64,000 nt of DNA, from the NCBI GenBank assembly GCA_023362775.1, contig JALMGJ010000008.1:18016001-18080000 (forward strand), in the 5' to 3' direction. The position numbers and the translations under genes are program-made. Source of the DNA: Charina bottae. Lineage: Eukaryota > Chordata > Lepidosauria > Squamata > Charinaidae. The notes below the pieces were generated by a model. It saw only the letters and a program-made list of their open reading frames with translations. It was not told the origin of the DNA and ran no database searches. Shown here piece after piece: positions 45,435 through 56,212 of the stretch (the stretch's first letter is position 1; each line of letters opens with the position of its first letter).

Positions 45435-45483
45435 TTCAGACTGAAGAAGCTCCTTGGATAAGGAGCGAAACGTTTCCACTGAG
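45435..45483 (+). ncRNA. Hammerhead-ribozyme-like motif, PLE family A (right arm)
   Basis: CUGAAGA at 45441-45447, stem II 45449-45455 with 45460-45466 around loop GGAU, GAAA 45467-45470, then CGUU. Stem I would pair UUCAG (45435-45439) with CUGAG (45479-45483), including one G-U pair. It lies about 36 nt from the right end of the insertion, downstream of the ORF stop by about 100 nt. Confidence 0.72.
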
Positions 45484-45531
45484 AAAATAGAAATCCAGTT
45501 GACATGATTCAAGCTACAGTCCTCTGATGTA

Positions 45532-46490
45532 TATTATACTAAACATTTGGCATTTCTTTTGTTAGAAAACAAAACATTGTAAGTTTGTGTACATTGTCAT
45601 TTCCTCTGAATTTATTCAATGTTTCAATTCACTCTTACTGCAGCATTAGAAAACAAGTACATTGAAACAACTTCTAATTATAAACCTTTGTGAATCAGCA
45701 GCCTGTGGTAATAACTCTTGGCTTAGAATAACAAAGCAACATCTACCAGAATAATTTCATTAAATCCCATTTACGTGTTTTTTTCCCTCAGCAATTCCCC
45801 ATGCTGTGTGAAAATCCCCATAATCCTATCCTTAAAAACATATAAAATATATTAATTTTATTATGTTTTCATATTAGTACTTCAAGTCATTTCAGACTAT
45901 AATTAATGTCCTTAATTATACACAGGAATGCTTTGCCGAGGGGAGAATGAGCTCTTTGCAAGCTTGTGTCTTTACTTTGACAGATGTGACTGTTCTGAAT
46001 TATGATGGATGAACACAAGAGAAATTTAGAAACACGTACCCTTTTCCATTTCCTCTTTTTCATTTGGTGTAAACTCAAGACTTGTTTTTGTTTCTCAGAT
46101 GACATCTCTAGCACTAAGCAAATTATGGAAAAAGTGTTCATAAGTTGTGTAAATACTACATTTGCATTTCTAAAGCTTATGCTATATTATAGAATCTTAG
46201 ATATGCAACTTAATGTTTTAATATTGTGATAATTTTTCCAGTCAATGGGTATTACCCCAAACTTACTTTGGGTGGATTCTGAGCAAAATGTTATGGTCAC
46301 AAAATTAAATTTATTATAGTCTATAGACCATAACCTGGAATTCTTAGCATTGATGGTTGCCAACCTCTGATAGGAGACTACACTAAAAGAAGGAGAAGAA
46401 AAAGGTACTGATTTGATTCCATGAATTTTAATAAAATTCAAAATATTATTGTATGGAGTAAGAGTGAAAACCAGCAACCGTGCCCAGTTC
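45532..46490. other. Unrecognised intergenic stretch
   Basis: No gene or named repeat recognised. Confidence 0.45.
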
Positions 46491-46526
46491 TATGATATGA
46501 TATGATATGATATGATATGATATGAT
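46491..46526. repeat. (ATATG)n microsatellite
   Basis: Seven TATGA units. Confidence 0.93.
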
Positions 46527-46574
46527 CAGTTCCATTTAATTTCTCTTTCCTCCCAGCTGTTTTTTAAATTTGTT

Positions 46575-47865
46575 TTTCAAAAAACAATTTTTTTAATAAC
46601 TTTTTATTCTTTTACATCAATAACATACATATACATAAAAGGAAAAAAAATAAAGAAAAAAACATAAAACATCTATAAACATAAACAACATTAAACATTA
46701 TATAACCTTCAAACTTCTTTTAACATTGATTTCTTTACCCTCCATTTCAAACTTCCTTATCTTTCCCCTCTCATTCTTAAACCCTACTTAACCTCCTTTC
46801 CTTTAACTTTCTTTTACTTTCTTAAACTCTCTATTTCCTTCTTCCCCTCCTCTACCTACTCTTACCTTCTTTACTTTCTGAATCCCCCAAATCTCTCTTT
46901 ACTAATCTACATCAAAAAAAGAAAGAAAAAAAAATAGACTTCCCACTTTCTCATCCTTATTTTCTACATCTAAATTCTACATATTTTAAGTATAATTATA
47001 TTTAGATTATATTTTGTAGTATATTTACATAAATTTTCTATTTGTATTTTTTGAGATTTTTCTATAAATTTATAGAATGGGCCCCAACATAAATTAAATT
47101 CTTCCATATTCTTATCATTTAATAAAACCGTTAGCTTCGCCATCTGTGCAAAATCCATCATTTTTAATAACCACTCTTCAACTGTAGGTGAACAGTCCTC
47201 TTTCCAATGTTTTGCAAAAATAACTCTGGCCGCTATTATTAGATAAAATAATAATTTTCCATGTTTCTTGTGTATATCTGGATTTATAAATCCCAATAAG
47301 TACATATATGGTTCTTTAGTTAAGTCTTCTTTCAATATTTCACATATAGTTTGATGTATTATATTCCAATATTTTTTGGTTTTCTGGCAAGTCCACCAAA
47401 GATGAAAAAATGTACCCAATTCTTTTTGGCATTTCCAGCACCTATTAGATATTCTGCTGTTCATTTTTGACAATGTGTTAGGAGTTAAATACCACCTGTA
47501 CATCATTTTATAAAAATTCTCTTTCATATTGTAATTCAACGTAAATTTTAAATCTTTTAACCACATATTTCCCCAAATATCAATTTGAATATTATGACCT
47601 AAATTCTCTTCCCATTTACTCATACATTTCTTTTTAGGTAAATTTATCGAATTAGTTTGTATTAATATTATATAAATTTTAGCAATCAGGTGATCTTTAT
47701 CTTTCCATAACACATTGTCCCATTTAACTACATTCTCTTTGAACTTAAAAATTTTACTATCCACTTTAAACTGTTCTTTAATCTGTATATATGAAAACCA
47801 ATTAGAATTAAACCCTTCTTTTAATAAATCTTCTCTTGATTTTAATTTATAATCTAACAAACAAA
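46575..47865 (-). pseudogene. Older L1 3' fragment, minus strand
   Basis: The minus-strand frame 46970-47860 (296 codons) aligns throughout with the C-terminal third of the young L1 ORF2: HLIAKIYIILIQ, CMSKWEENLGHNIQ, LKFTLNYNMKENFYKMMYRW and CWKCQKELGTFFHLWWTC (CCHC knuckle). It is clearly diverged (roughly half of residues differ) and has a different C-terminus. A 3' UTR follows to about 46575. CAAAAAACAATTTT at 46578 and CAAAAAACAAATTTT at 47862 may be the TSD, but AT-richness makes this uncertain. Confidence 0.88.
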
Positions 47866-50800
47866 AAACAAATTTTTTGATTATTGTACATATTTAGCCT
47901 TTTGGGGATATTTTCTTTTTATGAGTTTTTTTCCCCTGTAAATTTTCGGGTTCCTTAATTCTGCTGATAACTCCTTCTTATGTCTTGATATCCTGCTTCA
48001 GCTAAATAAACATTGGCTCTTGAAGAATTAATTCATTATTGGTATATGGTAGTAAATGAAAAGAACCAATCTATGTGCTTTCAGGTGAATTAGAAAATGC
48101 ACCTACATGAACAAGTTAATGAGCATTCAAAGCAACCTGTATTTTTGGATTAGACTGCAATTTGAAAGTATGTATCTCACAACATGTGTTATTTTTTCAA
48201 CTAGGCTGCTTTGGAAAGCATTGCATTTATAATCTCTGATCTAAATATGCAGCAGTTAGAACTTGCAGTTTGATAATCCCTATCTGAAAACTTTTTGGCA
48301 AACCAGAACATCTGAAGAAAAGTTTCTTCTTAGATTGGTCCTGTTTTGAGATTTCATTTCATTTTTTTAACTTCTGGAAAAGTTTCTTTTTGCACAGTCA
48401 GCATTAAAAAATACTGTACTTGCCATCTGAAGTATAGTCCATGTTGTCAGTTTCATACTCTTCTCATATGGAAACCATCCTTGAGGTACACTAAAATCTA
48501 CTCATTAATGATCTGAAAGGTTTACTTATGTTAGACTGGGTTGACTTGCTCACATCCAAGTTATCACCCTACATTACCATCTTGTAGACATCAATATATT
48601 TATCAGAATCAGTCCTATAGGGTATTTTGGGTCACTGATCCACAGTCACTATTTTGCTAATGCATATTTAAAAGCCTGTAACTAAGCCCAACACTTCTTA
48701 TTGACATAGTCAAACATTCTTGCCTTCCTTTTCCAGTATTCCTATTATTTTCTTGTTTATACTTGTCAGTTATAAGTTCTATAACCCATTGGTCAGATCT
48801 ATATACTTTGGAAAGTCATGGTTGTTCATCAGTAATTTATTGAATAAGCTATTATGGCTAGATTTACACAACATGCACTAATATAAAGCCAAACAAACCA
48901 CATTTTGCCTAAGTATTATTTGCAAACCAAATAATGGATGTTGCTATTTGATTATTATGCAGATTAGTGAATTTATTAATACCAGTAAAACACACACACA
49001 CAGAGAGAGAGGTAGATTCTTGCTTTTTATGTAACGGTGCTCTTGATGTCAACTCCCTTTGGACTGTCTGTACAAAAGAGAGGAAAAAAAGTTTGCTCAT
49101 GCAATCAAGGACAATAACCACACATTTGTTTGTGTTTATTCAATGCAAGACAGCTTTGGGCATAAGCCTTGAGACCCATCCTGATTGCTACCAAGTAATC
49201 TTTCACAGACTTGTTAATCAAAACTTGGTCTGTGTTCAACAATATGATTGTCATGTTTTTGAAACTTAGTTAATTAAAAATTCATGAACATACTATTAGA
49301 AAAAAGTACAGCTAACCCTCTCTATTTCTCCATCCACATAAAATAAGCCTTGGCAATTAGCAACATTGTTTCCTTATTAAAATTTATGTCATTTTTGTTT
49401 GTTTTGTTTTCTTCCAACTTTGCAAGTTATCCATTTAGTTGTAATAACTTGGCTTACTTGAGAAACCATACCTTATCCACATATAATATTCCATGGGAAT
49501 AGGCTATAATGACAAATGGTACTCATTATTAAATTATTATTAAAAATATTGAGACCTCCTTTGGAATACATGCAATTATAGGCTTGAGATATGTTTTGCA
49601 TCAGAGAAGCTACTATGTTATGATGAAAGAAATCCTGGATGCATTCAAAGAAATATTTTACATGAGATACCTAAGTTAAAATTCTCTTATACAATATTTT
49701 CATTCTGTTTTGTAAGATTAGAATTATACCACATGCATATACATTTATTTCTTGGCAAAACCGAACAGCATCTTTTGTTTTTTGAAAAACCCTTTGCTTT
49801 CTGATACATTAAGGATAGAATCTTCAGTAGTAGTTATGAATATGGGAGTACAGATGTCAAGCCAATACCAAATACAATGTTAAAATTACACATAGTGTAT
49901 CTTTAACCTATATTGTGGGATTGTGCACTGTTGTTTTATATAAACCACACCTGTTCAACACCTGGAGCTCCACTGACATCAGTGAGAACTCTGCATGTGC
50001 AATGAATCTAGAAGAAAGAGGAACTGGACCATGAATGGAAAGAAGGAAAAAAATGCCTTAAAGCTACAGTAGGCAAAAGAACACTCTTGTTACAAGTTTT
50101 CAGCTTTGTGGGACACAAGAATATTTGCCCTGAAGAACAATACTAATTAAGAGGTCTGTTACTTTATTGCTTTCATGCTGAGTTAATTTGTAGAGACAAC
50201 ATGATATAGGGTATTTGTTTTTGGTCACTACTGCTTCACTAATGCATATGCAGATTGTAATTAAGCACCATTTGATTTACATTAGTGTTGTATGGATTGG
50301 TTTAACAGAATATGTAATATTATTTTAATAAGCAACCATTCTTTATTAAAATGGAGAAATTAGTAAAAGCATATTTTTTAAAAAATAAATTCAAGAATTT
50401 ATTTGTTATTTTTATGGTGCAGGTTAGGCTGCTCTTTCTTCTACATACTTTCTAAAGCTATTTGCAGAATTGGATTTATTTAATAATTTGGCATAAGGGG
50501 TATGGCAGAGTCTTCCTAGCCAACTATATATAGCTTCTTTAGTAAAAACAAATTTGCTCAAAATTTTTATATTAATTTGTATCCTATCCTTCTAGTGCTG
50601 ATACACCACTCAGGATAGCTAGCAACAATTAAATTATATAAAATATGATAAATTAACACAACTTTTTAAAAGGTCAATACAAGAACTAAAATGAGGCATT
50701 TTATTTATTTTATATTACCTAGAAAACAAGTACATTCCTGAATAAACAGATCTTCACACCCTCTCCCACAATGAAAATCTATTAAATAGGTTGCTATCTG

Positions 50801-52290
50801 TTTCTTTTGGGTCAAAGTTTCACAATTTAAATGTGGTCATCAAGAAAGACTTTTTATAGTAAATTCTTTACTAGTTATAGTAAAGTAAATCAAAGGTAGT
50901 TCTCAAGAATTGTAAAGTGCAATAGTCCAATTCAGATATAACTGAGACATATTTTAGCAAAAATAATTTAAGGTTGATTTTCAGGTTCATTTTCAGCATG
51001 GTTATGTTACAGTACCAACCGAAGAGAATCCACGAACACCAACAATGAAAAAGTTTGCAATTTCTTAGTGGCTTTAAAGACTCCTCATATTTTTCCCCTT
51101 CAGGAATAATTCAGCTTTCTTAGACATTCAATGGCTAGTACAAACCAAAGCCAAGTAGCTAGATTATCTACTTAACAGAGGTCAGATGTCTGAAAATAGG
51201 AAGCTCTAATAGTGTGCCTGTGCATAGCAGACATTAGGTGCTTCATTCTGTAGATGAAATCTTATTTGCTTTGGGTGATGTGCAGCAGTTGTGCCAGATT
51301 CAGAAGTTAGAGGCATCTTTTGGCTTCTAAATCTGATGAAGGGGTTTCTGAACTGGCATAAAGTGAAACAATGAAGCAGCTTTGCACCATTTTTTTAGAA
51401 ACAGAGGGGTGTGTGTGTGTTGCTTCATGAAACAACTTCAAAAGGATGCATCTCGTGAAGCATTACCAAAGCAGTGTACCCTTTTGAAACTTTTCATAGG
51501 CCTAGATAATTATATGAAGCCTATTAGTGAAGTTGATCTGAAGAACAGTTGATGTTCAGCATCTTTACAAGAAAGGAGTACAGAGAGAAAAAACCCTTTG
51601 TAAAAAATACAGTGACATTGGGGAGTTGCACTTTTGGGTGAAGTGGGTATGAGTTAACTTACAATTATATAAATGGGATTGGAAATTTTTTTTATCAGTA
51701 GTTCTTATTTTTACAAAATTTCAGTAAAAGCAAGCATCACATCAAGTTACTAGAACGTGCCATTATCAAGGTTCCTCAACATGACTGGAACAATATTTCA
51801 AGAAATAACACTAAGTGATCATGAAGCATCATATTAGTACTTGTCATCAAGGAAAGAACCATTCTTTTTACTGTAAACTGATCTCCCGAACTGGTGTTTC
51901 ACGGTCATATACATAAAGCCTGAGATGAGAGTTTTCTTTTCCATCTTCTCAATAAAGTATTTACCTTTACCATTTATTATTTGGTTTTTTTCAAGTAAAA
52001 ATTTAGAAAGTTTGTTGTTGTACAATATATTCAAATATCAAGAGAACATGTTCATTTTTTTCCTTTGCTTTTCTTTTAATGAGGGAAAAACTGAAGTAAC
52101 AGATGATTTTTAAAGTGTATGATTGTATGAGTGTATATATATATATTAAAAAAAATCAAATAGAGAATCAATTTTATTTGTAGAACTGAAGTGGGAGAAT
52201 TGAATAAATGTTTTCCAGAAGTTATTCTTGTTTATTTTGTTGGGATCAACAGTTTGTGTCATTATGGACATTTTTACCTGGACATTAATC
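47866..52290. other. Unrecognised intergenic stretch
   Basis: About 4.4 kb of AT-rich DNA with no recognised gene, RNA or repeat family apart from short (CA)n (48990-49000) and (GT)n (51407-51419) tracts. Confidence 0.5.
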
Positions 52291-52577
52291 CCATAGACCA
52301 GGGCTTTCCAAAGTTTTCCCGCGGTGACACACCAACCGCCATTGGTGTGTCGCCACGGGAAAACCCGGAAGTACCGCCGTTGCGGCAGCGTGCAAAAACT
52401 CGGAAGCGCTGCTGCCGCTTTCAGGTTTTTGCGCGCTGCCGTTGGTGTGTCGCTGCGGGAAAACCCGGAAGTACTGATGATGATCAGCGCTTCTGGGTTG
52501 TGTGGCGACACACCAGACTGTGTGTGGCGACATACTTTTGTGTCGCGACACACAGTTTGGAAAGCTCTGCCGTAGAC
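52291..52577. mobile_element. hAT-type MITE, copy 2 (271 bp)
   Basis: Element 52299-52569 begins CAGGGCTTTCCAAAG and ends TTTGGAAAGCTCTG. TSD CCATAGAC (52291-52298) / CCGTAGAC (52570-52577), one mismatch. The interior is GC-rich with GTTGGTGTGTCGC, AAAACCCGGAAG and GATGATGATCAG, the same segments as copies 1 and 3. No transposase. Confidence 0.9.
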
Positions 52578-52670
52578 AATGGTGAATTGAACAAAAAACA
52601 GTTAACTGATGCCTGATATCATAACTGTAATAAAACTTGTAGTGGGATGTAGTGTGCAATGACTTAGTTA

Positions 52671-52751
52671 GGAAGGAAAAAAAAGCATCCCGGTGTACCT
52701 ATTACTCATTAACTGAGTAATAGGTACACTGGGATGCTTTTTTTTCCTTCC
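52671..52751. repeat. Near-perfect 81-bp hairpin
   Basis: Arms 52671-52708 and 52714-52751 are complementary with one mismatch, loop TTAAC. It contains AAGCATCCCGGTGTACC / GGTACACTGGGATGCTT. The transcript would form a miRNA-precursor-like hairpin. It is more likely a tiny foldback transposon, but no TSD was found. Confidence 0.85.
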
Positions 52752-53119
52752 TCCACCATCATCTGATTTAAGAATTGTGCACTCCTTCCTTCATTTACTC
52801 TTGAGTAAGTTGGCAAGTGAGTGGCCTTAGAAATTGATTGATTGATTGCATAAATAAATAAACATTCTTTATTTGAAGCCTCAGTTACTCAGTATTTAAC
52901 TGCACTGCTTCTGAGCTATGGCATGGTAAACCTCTCTTTATTACTCCTCTACTTTGAATCATCCCATTTTATCATGCAGCATAGACAAGAACATTTACAA
53001 ATGTTGTTAAAAGAAGGATCTTACTTAATCTCTTGATGTCTGGCTAATCTTATGTTATGCTGAAGCCACACATTGTTAAGAATGTTTGAATCACCAACTT
53101 TCTTATCCATGTACAGTAT
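52752..53119. other. Unrecognised intergenic stretch
   Basis: A short ATTGATTGATTG run near 52840 and otherwise nothing recognised. Confidence 0.45.
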
Positions 53120-53438
53120 AAAGGTAAAGGTTCCCCCTGCACATTGTGCAGTCGTGTCCGACTCTAGGGGCCGGTCCTCATCTCTGTTTGTTAGCTGAAG
53201 AGCCAGTGTTGTCCAAAGACGCTTCCACAGTCATGTGGCCAGCATGACGCACGCGGAATGCTGTTACCTACCCACCGAAGTGGTACCTATTCATCGACTT
53301 GCATTTGCATGCTTTTGAATTGCTAGGTTGGCAAGAGCTGGGGCGAGTGCGGGAGCTCACTCTGTCATGCGGAGCTAGGGATTTGAACCTCTGAACTTGT
53401 AATCTTCCGATCGACAAGCCTGGCGTCTTACCCACTGA
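53120..53438 (-). mobile_element. Sauria-type SINE, minus strand, head-truncated
   Basis: On the minus strand: TCAGTGGGTAAGACGCCAGG, B-box region TTCAAATCC (degenerate), body and BovB-like tail GAGTCGGACACGACTGCAC, then GGAACCTTTACC. The first about 13 bases of the head (GGGGCGTGGTGGC) are missing at 53438. About 90 percent like the copy at 29290. Confidence 0.9.
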
Positions 53439-55851
53439 TACCTGTCTCCTATTACTGTACCTTTCTCTATAATTATGCATTTGACCTTGGGTACTTGATC
53501 TTGCTTTCCACCAGCAATATACATAATAAAGGAAGTCAAAGTAGTAATTTTTAATGGAATCTTCAGCAGAATTTTTTTAAACTTTCCCTTTTTACAGAGA
53601 AACAGAAGTGTTAGCCTGTTGCAGCATGACAATTATGGCATAAGCTTTTGCAGACAATAGTTCATTTTATCAGATACATTGCTATCCTGAATTACACAAG
53701 TTATGCAGAGAACTGTAAATAATCAAGTCATGGTAAATGGAATGGAAAAAGCACTGGTGGTATCGCTCATATATTTCTCTGTAGTCATTCACAAAAGAGT
53801 TGTTGATAATTCAACATCTTGTCAAAAGGAGATTATAACAATACATTAAGATGTCAGTTATGGTAAACTCCTTCAAGGTTAATTTTTAAAAAAATATTTT
53901 CTAGATGTGTTAATTGGCTTACCCAATGTGCATCCAGAGTGGAGATCAGACAGATTTGACTATATATTGATTTTCAGTTGTCAATAAGTTAGGATGTGTC
54001 TCTTGGTTCTTTATATGTCCAGACTTCAGACTTTTCAGACTTTCTTCCTGAAAATATCAGTTCAGGCATAGATATAAGCCTTATACCTTCTACATTAAGT
54101 AGAGATTAAATAAATTCACTCAACTTTCCTGAATCACCTTAATGTGCATTACTATTTCTTTAATTTCCTTATCAACAATCATACCAACTAATTTTCTCAC
54201 TAATTTCCTGGAACTGTTAAATATTTTTATTGTTATTTTTGTTATTGGTGATAATAATCCTTAATTTCCATATTTGGTTTTGCATTTTTGTCTGATTTCT
54301 TTGCTGCAAGTTTGAATTTATTGTTTGAAAAACATTTCCAATTTTTGGAGAAAGACTTCTTGTCTCAATAATTTTCCTTGATGGTATGAATATACCAGGC
54401 CAATAACTTTCTTGGACCAGGGAATACTTTTCCTAATTTGCAACATATATTCATATAAGCTTCTACTGTAATTTGGAGTAACCACCAAACATTCTGTAAA
54501 GATTTGATCCTCATTCTAAATAGAATTAAGAAAGGATCTGACCTTCCAAAATAACTAGTTCTGAGCCAAAAATCAAACCTCTTGATGAACTGTAACTCAG
54601 TTGGACTTCCCTTAAAGATAAAGGAATCTAATCCCTTTGACATAATAAAATAATAATTTTCTATACATATTTCTTAGAATACTTAGTACAAAATCTTACT
54701 GGAGTTCTAATCCTAAACACACTTAATAAAAACAAATAATTTGAATTCAAAACTAGACAATTGTACAAGGTTTTTTTTTAAAAGAATCAGCTATTAAATA
54801 TAATCAGATTCAAATGGTTGTTGACAAACGATACAAAAAACCAAAATGTGCATTATATATTTTGGATGCGTAAATGGGTATTTAACTTGAAGTGTTACTG
54901 TTAACAGTATTCATAAGTTATATATTAATTCAAGTTCAAGAAAAATAATTCATTTCTGAAGAAGTACTACTTTCAGCCTTGAGGGCTTTTGTTGTTGTTG
55001 TTGTTGTTATATATTCCAAATTTTATTATAATTAGCTATTTATGTTTAAAATTACTTGACTATGATAAAATGACAAATTTATATGGACCAGGAAAAATAA
55101 AATACTGGTATCATCAAACGCTTTCTGGCATTTTAATATCCAAATTAATATCTGCAAATTTCATTCTGTTTCCTCTTGATGTTTTCTGCAGACATATCAA
55201 AATCCTTCCCTTGATGATATCTAGCAATGGGACACAGATTAAAAGGCTTAATATGATTCAGTACTGTTTAGTTATTTTTCTTGACAACCTAAAGAAGACA
55301 TGTACGGTATAGAACAAATAATTTCCCACTGGTACCTATGGAGGTGAGAAGAAAAATTCTTGAAAGCTTCTTAAAGACAAGAACACTCAATACAACACTC
55401 AATGAAATGTCTACAGAAGAATGAAACATAAAAGATAATTAAAAGCAACCCAGAGAATCTTTAATAAGTGGAAAGCAAGATTTGAGTGGCCAGTGTCAGC
55501 ATTGTTGGGGGTAAGAAGCATGGGACTAAGAAGATTAAGTATATTCACAAGCTTTTAAAAAGAAAGTGAACCATCAACTGGCTATCTGAAGTACTCATAA
55601 TCAACCCAATAATTTACATTCATCAGATTAATACATTCAAGGTTGTGCTGGAAAGGGCTCATGTATTTGTTGATTTTTTGGGGGGATTATCCAATTATTT
55701 TCCTGTTAAAGAAAATAATTTCAATAACCGGCAATCTTAGCCCTTTACCTTTGCTGAGAATGGAGCTGACAGGAATTGATTGACTCAGTTTGACTTTCTT
55801 CCTTGAAACCTGGATTGAAAACAGTTAATCCAAGAAATAAAAATCTAAGGA
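53439..55851. other. Unrecognised intergenic stretch
   Basis: AT-rich. A (TTG)n run near 54990-55005. A 92-codon minus-strand frame (54365-54643) has no recognised motif. Confidence 0.45.
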
Positions 55852-56212
55852 CTTTGCTTAAAAAGGTAAAGGTAAAGGTTTTCCCCCGCACATTTGTGCA
55901 GTTGTGTCCGATTCTAGGGGCCGGTGCTCATCTCTGTTTGTTAGCCGAAGAGCCAGCGTTGTCCAAAGACGCTTCCACAGTCATGTGGCCAGCATGATGC
56001 ATGTGGAATGCTGTTACCTACCCACCAAAGTGGTACCTATTCATCTACTTGCATTTGCATGCTTTCGAATTGCTCGGATGGCAAGAGCTGGGGCTAGTGT
56101 GGGAGCTCACTCCATCACGCAGGGCTAGGGATTTGAACCTCTGAACTTGCAATCTTCTGATCGACAAGCCTGGCTTCTTACCCACTGAGCCACCACGCCC
56201 CATCTTTGCTTA
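55852..56212 (-). mobile_element. Sauria-type SINE, full length, minus strand
   Basis: Element about 55861-56203, reading GGGGCGTGGTGGCTCAGTGG through the body to the tail GAATCGGACACAACTGCAC with GTAAAGG repeats. Flanked by CTTTGCTTA at 55852-55860 and 56204-56212 (9-bp TSD). The BovB-like tail has GTC-to-TTG type changes. Confidence 0.9.

Larger units (their letters stand above)
43489..45531. mobile_element. Foldback Penelope-like element, family A, with 12-bp TSD
   Basis: Insertion 43501-45519 is flanked by TCCTCTGATGTA at 43489-43500 and 45520-45531. The left arm (43501-about 44211) is in minus orientation and is complementary to about 44880-45519 of the plus-oriented part. The plus part begins inside the RT at about 44212. 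A 37-nt one-sided extension (43501-43537) exists only on the left. A 39-nt insertion (about 44111-44149) with a duplicated ATTGCATAAA interrupts the left arm. The structure matches the inverted partial copies typical of PLEs. Confidence 0.93.

Noticed and set aside
54365..54643. 92-codon minus-strand frame considered as a gene or LINE fragment
   Set aside because: No motif recognised and no supporting context such as splice sites or flanking blocks; left unassigned.
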